The notes beneath the pieces are model-generated. The model was not told the origin of the DNA. It searched no databases and saw nothing but the letters and a program-made list of their open reading frames with translations. A stretch of DNA of 64,000 nucleotides, from contig JAYOEU010000004.1 in the NCBI GenBank assembly GCA_038116915.1, positions 7,494 to 71,493 on the forward strand, written 5' to 3'. A program made the position numbers and the translations under genes. Shown here one piece after another: positions 47,423 through 56,050 of the stretch. Each line of letters opens with the position of its first letter. Positions within the stretch are counted from its first letter, which is position 1. The DNA comes from JADHLJ01 sp038116915 (GTDB lineage: Bacteria; Pseudomonadota; Alphaproteobacteria; Thalassobaculales; Thalassobaculaceae).

Positions 47423-49756
47423 TTGGGGGAACAAGTGTCCGGGCATTCCATCGTCCGTCTGGAGGACCAGCGGTTCCTGACCGGTCACGGCCGGTTCGTC
47501 GCCGATATGGATATCGACGGGCAGTTGCACATGGCGGTCGTGCGCTCGCCCCATGCCTTTGCCGAGATCCTCTTCGTCGATACCTCCGAGGCGCTTCAGG
47601 TGGAGGGTGTCGTCGGTATTCATACCGAAACCGATCTGATCGCCGACGGGATCGGCTGTCTGCCCTGTGTCGCCAGCTTTCCCGCCAAGTCGCCGCTGAT
47701 CATCCCGGACCGTCATGCCCTGGCGCGGGACTATGTGCGTCATGTCGGCGACCCGGTTGCCATGGTCGTCGCCAGCAGTCCCGAGGCGGCGCGCCAGGCG
47801 GCGGAACTGGTCGAGATCGACTATGATCCGCTGCCCGCGGTAACCGACGGCAGGGCCGCTCTAGCCGAGGGCGCGCCGCTGATCTGGGACGAGGCGCCGG
47901 GGAATATCGCCTTCACCTTCGAGAAGGGCGATCGCCAGGCGGTCGAGGCCGCGATCGCGGCGGCGGCGCATGTGGTCGAGCTCGATATCGTCAACAACCG
48001 TGTCATGGCGGCTCCGGTGGAGCCCCGGGCGGGCATCGCGCATTATGATCCGGCGGGCGGGGTCAAGCATCTGATCTGCACCGGCCAGGGCCTGCACGCG
48101 ATCCGCAACCAGCTCGCCGATTCCGTCTTCAAGGTCCCGCATGAGCGGGTTCATCTGTCCGCACCCGATGTCGGCGGCGGCTTCGGGCTGAAGAATTTCC
48201 TGTATCCAGAATGGGTGCTGCTGATCTGGGCCGCCAAGCGGCACCGCCGTCCGGTGAAGTGGGTTGCCGAGCGCGGCGAGGATCATGCCGGCGCGACCCA
48301 TGGCCGGGACATCCGCGCCACGGCGCGGCTGGCGCTCGACGCGGAGGGCCGCTTCCTGGCGCTGGACGCGGATCTGGTGGCCAATATGGGCGGCTATCTC
48401 TCCGCCGCCGGGCCCGGCGCGTCGACCACCTCCTCGCCGACGGCGATGGGCGGGGTCTATGACATTCCGCTGATCCATATGCACTCGACCGGGGCGTTCA
48501 CCAACGCCACTCCGATCGACGCTTATCGCGGCGCCGGCAAGCCCGAGGCGAATTTCATCATCGAACGGCTCATCGACGCGGCCGCCCGGCGCCATGGCTT
48601 CGATCCGGTGGAGCTGCGCCGCAGGAACGCCATCGATGCCTTCCCGCATGTGACGGCCCAGGGGATGACCCTCGATTCGGGCCGCTTCCGCCGCAATATC
48701 GACGATGCCGAGCGGCTGGCCGGGCGCGCGGAGTTCGAGAAGCGGCGCGAGGCGGCGGCCAGGTCAGGCAAGCTGCGCGGCCTCGGGTTCGGCTGCTTCC
48801 TCGAGACCGCGCGCGGCGCGCCCCAGGAGGGCGCGGAGGTGAAGTTCACGCCAGAGGGGCGCATCGAGCTCAGGGTCGGGACCGAATCCAACGGCCAGGG
48901 CCACGAGACCACCTACCGCCAGATCGCCGCCGACCGTTTCGGCCTGCCGATGGATGCGTTCGACTATATCCAGTCGGACACCGCCGAGGTGCGGATCGGC
49001 CACGGCCATGGCGGCGCCCGCTCGATGCATATGGGCGGCGGGGCGATGGCGCTCGCCATCGACAAGGTGCTTGAGAAGGCGCGAGGAGTCGCCGCGACCC
49101 TGCTGCAGGCGGCGCCCGGCGCGCTGGACTATGCCGGGGGCCGCTTTGCCGTGCGCGGCAGCGACCGGTCCGTCAGCCTGATCGAGGTCTCCGCAGCCGC
49201 GCGCAATCCCGATGTCGCGCCCGCGCTTGCCGGCGGAGATGACGGCAACGCCGGTTTCGACACCTTCCTCTTCCGCGAGCAGGTGCCCTTCACCTTCCCG
49301 AACGGCTGCCACGCCGCCGAGGTCGAGATCGATCCCGACACCGGCGTGGTCAGCCTCCAGCGCTATATCATGGTCGACGATTACGGCACGCTGCTCAATC
49401 CGCGCCTGACCGAGGGACAGGTGCAGGGCGGCGTCACCCAGGGCATCGGCCAGGCGCTGATGGAGAACGTCCACTACGATGCCGGGTCCGGACAGCTCCT
49501 CTCCGGGAGCTTCATGGACTACACCGTGCCGAGGGCGTCGCACCTTCCCGGCTTCGAGACGCATCTCGAAGGCGTTCCGACCAAGGCCAACGCGCTCGGC
49601 GTGAAGGGTTCGGGCCAGGCGGGCTGCATCGGCGCGCCGCAGACCATCATCAACGCCATTCTCGACGCGCTTTCGCCGCTCGGAATCGACCACATTCAGA
49701 TGCCGGCAACCTCCGAGACGGTCTGGCGGGCGATTCGCGAGGCGAGGGCTTCCTAG
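47423..49756 (+). CDS. Molybdenum hydroxylase large subunit (XDH/CoxL family), orphan
   Basis: A 777-residue molybdopterin-binding subunit of the xanthine dehydrogenase/aldehyde oxidase family. HSIVRLEDQRFLTGHGRFVAD is the family N-terminus, GGGFGLKNFLYPEW a Moco-contacting loop, DAYRGAGKPEA the form II-like active-site loop (not the CO dehydrogenase AYRCSFR), and GVKGSGQAGCIGAPQ the C-terminal catalytic block. That block normally carries Glu; codon 49616-49618 is CAG, giving Q732. The start is a TTG at 47423 with GAGGA 7 nt before it. The usual FAD and 2Fe-2S subunits are not adjacent. The substrate is unknown. Confidence 0.85.
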   Translation: MGEQVSGHSIVRLEDQRFLTGHGRFVADMDIDGQLHMAVVRSPHAFAEILFVDTSEALQVEGVVGIHTETDLIADGIGCLPCVASFPAKSPLIIPDRHALARDYVRHVGDPVAMVVASSPEAARQAAELVEIDYDPLPAVTDGRAALAEGAPLIWDEAPGNIAFTFEKGDRQAVEAAIAAAAHVVELDIVNNRVMAAPVEPRAGIAHYDPAGGVKHLICTGQGLHAIRNQLADSVFKVPHERVHLSAPDVGGGFGLKNFLYPEWVLLIWAAKRHRRPVKWVAERGEDHAGATHGRDIRATARLALDAEGRFLALDADLVANMGGYLSAAGPGASTTSSPTAMGGVYDIPLIHMHSTGAFTNATPIDAYRGAGKPEANFIIERLIDAAARRHGFDPVELRRRNAIDAFPHVTAQGMTLDSGRFRRNIDDAERLAGRAEFEKRREAAARSGKLRGLGFGCFLETARGAPQEGAEVKFTPEGRIELRVGTESNGQGHETTYRQIAADRFGLPMDAFDYIQSDTAEVRIGHGHGGARSMHMGGGAMALAIDKVLEKARGVAATLLQAAPGALDYAGGRFAVRGSDRSVSLIEVSAAARNPDVAPALAGGDDGNAGFDTFLFREQVPFTFPNGCHAAEVEIDPDTGVVSLQRYIMVDDYGTLLNPRLTEGQVQGGVTQGIGQALMENVHYDAGSGQLLSGSFMDYTVPRASHLPGFETHLEGVPTKANALGVKGSGQAGCIGAPQTIINAILDALSPLGIDHIQMPATSETVWRAIREARAS

Positions 49757-49773
49757 TCTCTATTCTCGCGTAT

Positions 49774-49791
49774 CCCCGGCGCGGGCCGGGG
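49774..49791. terminator. Hairpin after the molybdenum hydroxylase gene
   Basis: CCCCGGC-GCGG-GCCGGGG is a perfect 7-bp stem 18 nt after the stop. It is followed by CCCACGCCTG, a string that also follows the hairpin at 53030, so both may belong to one small repeat family. No T tract follows. Confidence 0.4.
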
Positions 49792-49889
49792 CCCACGCCT
49801 GATGCCGGACCGCGTGACGGGGAGCGGAGCCTTTTCGATGATATACCGAATTACAGCGGTATAGACTTACGCCGGATCTCCGATGAACC

Positions 49890-50009
49890 GTCGCCCTGGC
49901 GAAGGCCAGGGCTTCCGCCGCGTTATTTGGATCCTGTAACTATCTCATCTCACCGCAATTTATATCTTCATGCAGGTTCGCCAAGAGCCCTGGCCTTCGC
50001 CAGGGCGAC
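49890..50009. repeat. REP-like inverted pair in a 423-bp intergenic space
   Basis: GTCGCCCTGGCGAAGGCCAG plus GGC (49890-49912) faces its inverse GCCCTGGCCTTCGCCAGGGC plus GAC (49987-50009). In this locus the unit stem is 7 bp (GCCCTGG/CCAGGGC), longer than elsewhere. The segment between the units, and the part from 50010 to 50165, are AT-richer than the surrounding genes and hold no credible ORF. This space precedes the GntR operon. Confidence 0.85.
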
Positions 50010-50179
50010 GAATGTGTGTTTGCCGGCTCCAATTTTCTCGTCGCCACTGTGAAAACAGGGACTTAAATTCCGTTTGCCATAAGCACGGCATTTGCCGGGG
50101 CGATGATGGTTTTTTAAAGACATTCGGCCAATCGTCATTTATGAATTCTGAATTCACAAATTAACGCTGGTTCCGCCCC

Positions 50180-50872
50180 GTGCGCATGATCACCCCAGAA
50201 CCCGATCTGACCGAACGCGTCCGCGAGGCGATTCTGGGCGGTATCACCGACGGGACCTTCAAGACCGGCGACCGTCTGGGGCAGATCGAGATCGCAAGCC
50301 AGCTCGGCGTTTCGCGTCAGCCGGTCAGCCACGCGCTCAAGGTTCTGCAGGAGCAGGGCATCCTTGTTCAGCTCGGCAAGAAGGGGCTGACCGTCGCGCC
50401 GATGGATGCGGATCATCTGGTCCACCTCTATCAGGTGCGCGGAACGATGGACGGGCTGGCGGCAAGGCTTGCGGGCGACCGGGTCGCGCGCGGCGAGGTG
50501 ACGGCAAGGGATCTGGCGCCGCTTGGTGATCTGATCGACCGGCAGTTGGACCGGACGCGCCGGCCGAATTTCGCGGAGCGGGTCGAGGCCGACGTGACCT
50601 TTCATGTCTCGCTCTACCGGCTCTCCGGCAATCCCTTGATCGAGGAGGTGACCCGCCCGCAATGGGTGCATTTCCGCCGCTCGATCCAAACCGTGCTCGG
50701 GGATCCGGCGATGTTCCCGCCGGTCTGGGAGCAGCACCGTCAAATTCTGAAAGCGGTCCAAGCCGGCGACGGCGAGCAGGCCGCCAGTTTGGCCTTGGAC
50801 CACACGAAACGCTCCGCCGAGAAAACCGCCGGGCGGTTGCGCGCGGATCTGAACAGGGAGGAAACCCCATGA
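50180..50872 (+). CDS. GntR/FadR-type (FCD domain) transcriptional regulator
   Basis: A 230-residue regulator. The N-terminal winged helix contains REAILGGITDGTFKTGDRLG and SQLGVSRQPVSHALKVLQEQGIL. The C-terminal FCD helical domain (about 75-215) contains ADVTFHVSLYRLSGNPLIEE and WEQHRQILKAVQAGDGEQA, with the family's metal-binding His and Asp residues. The start is GTG at 50180 or ATG at 50186. It overlaps the PhyH dioxygenase gene by 4 nt and is therefore the first gene of a catabolic operon it probably controls, with an organic acid as the likely effector. Confidence 0.9.
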   Translation: MRMITPEPDLTERVREAILGGITDGTFKTGDRLGQIEIASQLGVSRQPVSHALKVLQEQGILVQLGKKGLTVAPMDADHLVHLYQVRGTMDGLAARLAGDRVARGEVTARDLAPLGDLIDRQLDRTRRPNFAERVEADVTFHVSLYRLSGNPLIEEVTRPQWVHFRRSIQTVLGDPAMFPPVWEQHRQILKAVQAGDGEQAASLALDHTKRSAEKTAGRLRADLNREETP

Positions 50873-51672
50873 AACTTACCCCGGAACAACTGAAACAGTT
50901 CGACAAGGACGGCTATATCTTCATGCCGTCCCTGTTCACGCCCGAGGAAGTCGCGGTGTTGAACGATGCAGCCGCGAAAATCTTCGCGACCGAGCGCGAG
51001 GAGGTGTGGCGGGAGTCCTCCGGGGTGGCGCGGACGGCCTTTGCCGCCCATACCTACGACGAGGCGCATCGCCGGCTCGGCGCGCATCCCCGTCTGATCA
51101 CGCCGGTCGAAAAGGTGATCGGCGAAAGGGTCTACATGCATCAGTACAAGATCAACGCCAAGGCCGCCTTCGACGGCGAGGTCTGGCAGTGGCACCAGGA
51201 TTTCGGCACCTGGCACCGCGACGACGGCATGCCCGAGCCCAAGGCCATGAACATCGCGGTCTTCCTCGACGACGTGACCGCCGCCAACGGCCCGCTGCTG
51301 TTCCTGCCGCGCAGCCACAAGTCGGGGGTGATCGCCGCCGGGCATGATCTGGAAACCACGAGCTACCCGCTATGGACCCTGGACCGCGAGACGGTGACCA
51401 AACTGTGCGAGCAGGGCGGCTGCGTCGCGCCGACGGGGCCCGCCGGCAGCATGCTGATGTTCTCCTCGCTACTGGTGCATGCGAGCCCGCCGAATATCAG
51501 CCCGCTGCCGCGTACCATCGTCTATCTCTCGCTCTGCCAGGTGGACAACCACATCACCCGGTTCAAGCGGGCCGAATGGATCGCGCATCGCGATTTCACG
51601 CCGATCGTGCCGCTGGCCGACGATTGCCTCGCGGAACTCGCCGCCGAGCAGGCCGCGGTTGCCGCCGAATAG
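50869..51672 (+). CDS. Phytanoyl-CoA dioxygenase (PhyH) family protein
   Basis: A 267-residue Fe(II)/2-oxoglutarate-dependent oxygenase. YIFMPSLFTPEEVAVLN is the N-terminal block, WQWHQDFGTWHRDDG supplies the HxD pair, LLFLPRSHKSGV follows, and MFSSLLVHASPPN supplies the distal His. It probably hydroxylates a small molecule or acyl compound. The ATG at 50869 overlaps the GntR gene's stop. It lies 15 nt before the SAF-domain dehydrogenase gene, so the operon reads regulator, hydroxylase, dehydrogenase. The substrate could not be deduced. Confidence 0.88.
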   Translation: MKLTPEQLKQFDKDGYIFMPSLFTPEEVAVLNDAAAKIFATEREEVWRESSGVARTAFAAHTYDEAHRRLGAHPRLITPVEKVIGERVYMHQYKINAKAAFDGEVWQWHQDFGTWHRDDGMPEPKAMNIAVFLDDVTAANGPLLFLPRSHKSGVIAAGHDLETTSYPLWTLDRETVTKLCEQGGCVAPTGPAGSMLMFSSLLVHASPPNISPLPRTIVYLSLCQVDNHITRFKRAEWIAHRDFTPIVPLADDCLAELAAEQAAVAAE

Positions 51673-51687
51673 GTCCGGGAGCAAGCC

Positions 51688-53013
51688 ATGTATCTTCACG
51701 CGGAACTCGCGGCGCGGGCCGCCGCCGGTAAGCCGGTTCGCGTCTGCCTGATCGGGGCCGGCAAGTTCGGCTCGATGTTCCTAAGTCAAGTGCCGACCAC
51801 GCCGGGTCTCCGGGTCACGGTGATCGCGGATCTGCGTCCCGACGGCGCCAAGGCGGCCTGCCGCACTGTCGGCTGGAGTGAGGAACGGATCGCGGCGACC
51901 GACTTCAGCGACGATGCCGTCGCCGCGCTCGCCCGCGATGATGTGGATGTGGTGATCGAGGCGACCGGCCATCCGCCCGCCGGTATCCGGCACGCAAGGG
52001 CCGCCTTTGCCGCCGGCAAGCATATCGTGATGGTGAATGTGGAGGCCGACGTTCTGGCCGGCCCGCTCCTGGCCGAGGAAGCGCGGTCCGCCGGCACGGT
52101 CTACTCCATGGCCTATGGCGACCAGCCGGCGCTGACGGCGGAGCAGGTGGACTGGGCGCGGTCCTGCGGGTTCGAGGTGATCGCGGCGGGCAAGGGCACC
52201 AAGTACCTGCCGGCTTATCACGCCTCGACCCCGGATACGGTCTGGGACCACTATGGCCTCACCGCCGGGGAAGCGGCGGCGGCAGGCATGAACAGCAAGA
52301 TGTTCAATTCCTTCCTCGACGGCACCAAGTCGGCGCTGGAAATGGCGGCGATCGCCAATGCCTGCGATCTGAACCCGCCGAGCGACGGCTTGCTGTTCCC
52401 GCCCTGTGGCATGGATGATCTGGCGCATGTGTTGCGCCCGGCCAGTGAGGGTGGGCAGCTCGAGGGCAAGGGGCAGGTCGAAGTTGTATCGTCCTTGGAG
52501 CGAGATGGTCGTCCTGTTTTCAAAGACTTGAGATGGGGTGTTTATGTAGTACTTGAAGCACCGAATGACTATGCCACCGGCTGCTTCCGCCAATACGGGA
52601 TGAACACGGACGCGTCCGGACGCTATTCGGCGATGTTCAAGCCGTTCCATCTGATCGGGCTGGAGCTCAACATGTCCGTCCTGTCCGCCGGTCTGCTCGG
52701 CCGGCCCACCGGAGCGACGCGCGGCTTCCGGGGCGATGTCGTTGCGACCGCCAAGCGGGCGCTCAAGGCCGGCGAGGTTCTCGACGGCGAAGGCGGCGCG
52801 ACGGTCTGGGGCAAGCTGCTTCCGGCGTCCCGCTCCCTGCGCGAGAACCGCCTGCCGATCGGGCTCGCCCATGGTGTCAAGCTGCGCCGGCCGATCGCCG
52901 AGGGCGCCACCGTCGGCTGGGACGATGTCGAGGTCGATACCTCCGATGCCACCGTTAAGGCGAGGCGCGAGATGGAACAACGCTTCGCCGGTCTCGCGGC
53001 GGCGGCGGAGTAG
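51688..53013 (+). CDS. SAF-domain NAD(P)-dependent oxidoreductase (COG4091, homoserine-dehydrogenase-like)
   Basis: A 441-residue cytoplasmic dehydrogenase. VRVCLIGAGKFGSMFLSQVP is the Rossmann motif, followed by DVVIEATGHPPAGIRHA, a central catalytic domain with AGKGTKYLPAYHASTPDTVW, and a C-terminal SAF domain (about 355-420: GEVLDGEGGATVWGKLLPA and on). This matches the COG4091 family, related to homoserine dehydrogenases but usually acting on sugar acids or similar. Codons for about residues 265-293 (52480-52566) are strikingly AT-rich (GAT GGT CGT CCT GTT, TAT GTA GTA CTT GAA GCA) while the protein sequence reads on normally, suggesting a recombined patch. Confidence 0.8.
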   Translation: MYLHAELAARAAAGKPVRVCLIGAGKFGSMFLSQVPTTPGLRVTVIADLRPDGAKAACRTVGWSEERIAATDFSDDAVAALARDDVDVVIEATGHPPAGIRHARAAFAAGKHIVMVNVEADVLAGPLLAEEARSAGTVYSMAYGDQPALTAEQVDWARSCGFEVIAAGKGTKYLPAYHASTPDTVWDHYGLTAGEAAAAGMNSKMFNSFLDGTKSALEMAAIANACDLNPPSDGLLFPPCGMDDLAHVLRPASEGGQLEGKGQVEVVSSLERDGRPVFKDLRWGVYVVLEAPNDYATGCFRQYGMNTDASGRYSAMFKPFHLIGLELNMSVLSAGLLGRPTGATRGFRGDVVATAKRALKAGEVLDGEGGATVWGKLLPASRSLRENRLPIGLAHGVKLRRPIAEGATVGWDDVEVDTSDATVKARREMEQRFAGLAAAAE

Positions 53014-53029
53014 GACAACATTTTCCGTC

Positions 53030-53185
53030 GTCCCGCACGAGATGCGGGACCCACGCCTGGAACGCCATAGAGTGACGCGTGGTGGATCATTTTGACGTTG
53101 CATTGCATTGGAATTGTCCCTGGCTGTGCTCCGTCAACCGTCGCCGGTGACCTTCTCAGGCTTCGGCCCCGCATTAAGTGCGGGG
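53030..53185. repeat. Two short hairpin repeats in the intergenic space
   Basis: GTCCCGCA-CGAGA-TGCGGGAC (53030-53050), followed by CCACGCCTGG, and CCCCGCA-TTAAG-TGCGGGG (53167-53185) are perfect 8-bp and 7-bp hairpins. The 290-bp space between 53013 and 53304 holds no ORF I would support. The hairpins may act as terminators for the SAF-domain gene. Confidence 0.6.
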
Positions 53186-53303
53186 CGACGGATGGGGTGG
53201 CATGAAATGCGGTGCCATCAAGCCTCGGTTGCTTTTCCCCGCCCGCTTTTCGCCCCTGCCGGCGCCGTGTTAGCGTTTGGCGTCCGAGGGTCGGGGCGCT
53301 TGC

Positions 53304-54938
53304 ATGGAATGGTATCCGAAACGCCGGTTTGGTGATCTCGCCGACGAGATGGCGGCGCGGTTCGGCGATGCCGAGGCGCTGGTATTCGGTGACCTTCGCC
53401 TGACCTTCAGGGATTTGGCGGCGCGGATCGATGATGCGGCAAGGCGGCTGATCGCCGTCGGCGTCGGTCCGGGTGAACATGTGGCCTTGTGGCTGAACAA
53501 TCAGCCGGAATGGATGTACATCGCCTTCGCGGTCCAGAAGATCGGCGCCGTGCTGGTGCCCTTGAACACAAGATTTCGGGGCCGCGACATCGCCTATGTC
53601 CTGGCTCAGTCCGATAGCGCCTTTCTGATCACCCATGATGTCTCGGGCCCGGTCGATTATCTCGCCATAGTGCGCGAGGTGGTGTCGCTTGCGCCGGAGG
53701 GCGGCGCGGTCTCGGACCCGGCCTTTCCCAAGCTCCGCCGGGTGATCATCCTGGGCGCGGGCACGCATGCGGGAACGACGGATTGGGAGAGCCTCGCCGA
53801 GCCAGGCTCGCGGGTTCCCGGCGAGACCCTTCAGGCACGCGCGGATGCCGTCGATCCCGACGCGGTGACCTTCATCATGTACACATCCGGCACGACCGGG
53901 TTTCCCAAGGGGGTGATGCACAGCCACAAGCTGATCCGTAATGTCGTGGAGCGCGGCTTTCGCATGGGGATCAGCCATAATGACGTGATCCTCAACTATC
54001 TGCCGCTGTTCCATGCCTTCGGCTATTCCGAGGGCGCGCTGATGTCGCTGGTCACCGGCGCCAAGCAGGTTCTGACCGCCGGCTTCGATCCGGACGAGAG
54101 CCTGGATCTGATCACCGGCGAACGGGCGACGATCATTCATGGTTTCGAGGCGCATATGAAGGCCCTGACCGAAGCCCAGGAGGCGCGGCCGAGGGACCTT
54201 TCGAGCCTCCGCTGCGGGATCTTCGCCGCCGGCATGTTGAGCGCCACCCCGGTCACCACCCGCGGCGCCCGCGTGCTGGCTCCGCTCAGGAATATTTCGG
54301 GCTTCGGCATGACCGAGACCTGGATCGGCGTTGCCCTATGCTCGATCGATGACGATTTGCGGCATCGCTGTGAAAGTTCCGGCTATCCCGGAATCGGGTA
54401 TGAAAGCCGCGTGGTCGACCCGCAGACCAACGCGGCCGTTCCGGTCGGCGTGCCGGGGGAGCTTCAGGTGCGCGGCTACAGCCTGATGCTCGGCTACTAC
54501 AACAAGCCGGAGGAAACCCGGGCGAGCTATACCGATGACGGTTGGTTCAAGACCGGCGATACGGTGATGTGGCTCGAGCGCGGCTATATCCGCCTGGTCG
54601 GCCGGCACAAGGACATGCTCAAGGTCGGCGGCGAGAATGTCGATCCGATGGAGACCGAGGGACTGCTGCTCGAGCATCCCGAGGTGAATCAGGTTGCTGT
54701 GGTAGGGCTGCCGGACGCGGCCCTGAGCGAGGTCGCGGTCGCCTATGTCGAGCGAACGGCCAATGCGGGACTGAGCGAGCAGGCGGTGATCGATTATTGC
54801 CGTGGCAAGGTGGCGAGTTTCAAGATTCCGCGTCATGTGATCTTCGTCGAGGATTTCCCGATGACCGCGTCCGGCAAGATCCGCAAGGCGGATCTGCGCC
54901 AGGACGCCCTAGACCGGTTCGGCGCGGACAAGGGGTAA
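53304..54938 (+). CDS. AMP-binding acyl-CoA synthetase
   Basis: A 544-residue adenylate-forming enzyme that activates a carboxylic acid to its CoA thioester. FIMYTSGTTGFPKGVMHSHK is the P-loop core, GFGMTET the A5 motif, GWFKTGDTVMWLERGYIRLVGRHKDMLKVGGENV the hinge region, and MTASGKIRKADL contains the catalytic Lys. The ATG at 53304 (MEWYPKRRFGDLAD) is used; a TTG at 53277 is in frame but adds unlike residues. It lies 12 nt before an LLM flavoprotein gene. The chain-length preference cannot be read from sequence; a medium-chain or aromatic acid is plausible from this catabolic region. Confidence 0.9.
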   Translation: MEWYPKRRFGDLADEMAARFGDAEALVFGDLRLTFRDLAARIDDAARRLIAVGVGPGEHVALWLNNQPEWMYIAFAVQKIGAVLVPLNTRFRGRDIAYVLAQSDSAFLITHDVSGPVDYLAIVREVVSLAPEGGAVSDPAFPKLRRVIILGAGTHAGTTDWESLAEPGSRVPGETLQARADAVDPDAVTFIMYTSGTTGFPKGVMHSHKLIRNVVERGFRMGISHNDVILNYLPLFHAFGYSEGALMSLVTGAKQVLTAGFDPDESLDLITGERATIIHGFEAHMKALTEAQEARPRDLSSLRCGIFAAGMLSATPVTTRGARVLAPLRNISGFGMTETWIGVALCSIDDDLRHRCESSGYPGIGYESRVVDPQTNAAVPVGVPGELQVRGYSLMLGYYNKPEETRASYTDDGWFKTGDTVMWLERGYIRLVGRHKDMLKVGGENVDPMETEGLLLEHPEVNQVAVVGLPDAALSEVAVAYVERTANAGLSEQAVIDYCRGKVASFKIPRHVIFVEDFPMTASGKIRKADLRQDALDRFGADKG

Positions 54939-54950
54939 GGAGAGCAGGAC

Positions 54951-56033
54951 ATGAGATTCGGCGCCATGGTCGTCCCGAATGTTTCGGACTGGCGGCTGTT
55001 CAAGGAGCTCGAGGAGATGGGCTACGACGCCGCCTGGGCGCCGGACTCGCAGATGATCTATTCCGACTGCTATGCGGTTCTGGCTCTGGCGGCGGCGAAC
55101 ACCTCGCGCATTCGGCTCGGGACCGGGGTGGCCATCGCGCCGACCAGGCTGGCTCCGGTCACCGCGCATTCGATTGCGAGCATCAACCAATTGGCGCCGG
55201 GGCGGACCTTCCTCGCGCTCGGCACCGGGCACACGGCGATGCGGGTCATGGGCATGAACCCGATGAAGGCTGGCCGGTTCCGCGAGTATCTCCGCGTGGT
55301 GCGCGCCTTGCTGCATGGCGAGGAGGTCGAATTCACCCTTGATGGCGAGACCCGGGACATCCGCTTCCTACATCAGAGCCAAGGCTTCGTGAATGTAGAG
55401 CAGCCGGTGGAGATCCATGTCGCCGCGGATGGTCCGCTGGCCCTGAAGTCGGTCGGCGCCTATGGCGACGGGCGGGTCTGCTCGCACAACCAGTCCAAGG
55501 GGCATCTCCTGCAAAGTCTGGAGCGGATCCGCGAGGGGGCGGCCGCCGTCGGACGCAGCTTGCCGGAGCCGTTCCAGACGACGGCGCTCACCTATGCCTG
55601 CGTGCTGAAGCCGGGCGAAAGCATCACCTCGGACCGGGTGATCGACGAGATCGGCTCAATGGCGCTGGCGACCCTGCATTACTGGTGGGAGCTATACCGG
55701 ATGAACGGCGATACCAGCACCGTCGCCCGGAGTTGCCAGGATCTTTGGGAGGAATACCTCGCGTTTACCGAGAGGATGGAGACGCCCCTCGCCAAGCGTT
55801 ATCAGCAGATCCATCTCGGTCACTGCGCCTGGACCGTGCCCGAGGAGCGCCGTTTCGTGACCGAGAATCTGATCCGCGCCACCGGCGGCCTGGTCGGCAC
55901 GCCTGACGAGATCATCGCGATGATCCGCGAGCGCGAAGCCATGGGCCTGAAGGAAATCGCCCTGCTGCCGGCGATGGCGACGGCGCGGCGCAATTTGGGT
56001 GATTTCGCAAAACAGGTGATCGAACGGTATTGA
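54951..56033 (+). CDS. LLM-class flavin-dependent oxidoreductase
   Basis: A 360-residue TIM-barrel flavoprotein of the bacterial luciferase-like family. RFGAMVVPNVSDWRLFKELE starts the barrel, AAWAPDSQMIYSDCYAVLALAA and RLGTGVAIAPTRLAPVTAHS are the typical first strands, GRTFLALGTGHTAMRVMG follows, and IHVAADGPLALKSVGAYGDG binds flavin. It could use F420H2 or FMNH2. AGGAGAGCAGGAC gives a strong ribosome-binding site, and the gene is probably co-transcribed with the acyl-CoA synthetase. The substrate is unknown. Confidence 0.88.
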   Translation: MRFGAMVVPNVSDWRLFKELEEMGYDAAWAPDSQMIYSDCYAVLALAAANTSRIRLGTGVAIAPTRLAPVTAHSIASINQLAPGRTFLALGTGHTAMRVMGMNPMKAGRFREYLRVVRALLHGEEVEFTLDGETRDIRFLHQSQGFVNVEQPVEIHVAADGPLALKSVGAYGDGRVCSHNQSKGHLLQSLERIREGAAAVGRSLPEPFQTTALTYACVLKPGESITSDRVIDEIGSMALATLHYWWELYRMNGDTSTVARSCQDLWEEYLAFTERMETPLAKRYQQIHLGHCAWTVPEERRFVTENLIRATGGLVGTPDEIIAMIREREAMGLKEIALLPAMATARRNLGDFAKQVIERY

Positions 56034-56050
56034 AGCGGCTGAAGGGACGG

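Noticed and set aside
47423..49756. Aerobic CO dehydrogenase large subunit (coxL)
   Set aside because: The active-site loop is DAYRGAGK, not AYRCSFR, and coxM/coxS are absent.
52623..54155. 510-codon minus-strand ORF spanning two plus-strand genes
   Set aside because: It covers parts of two unrelated genes with recognised motifs on the plus strand and has no domain of its own.
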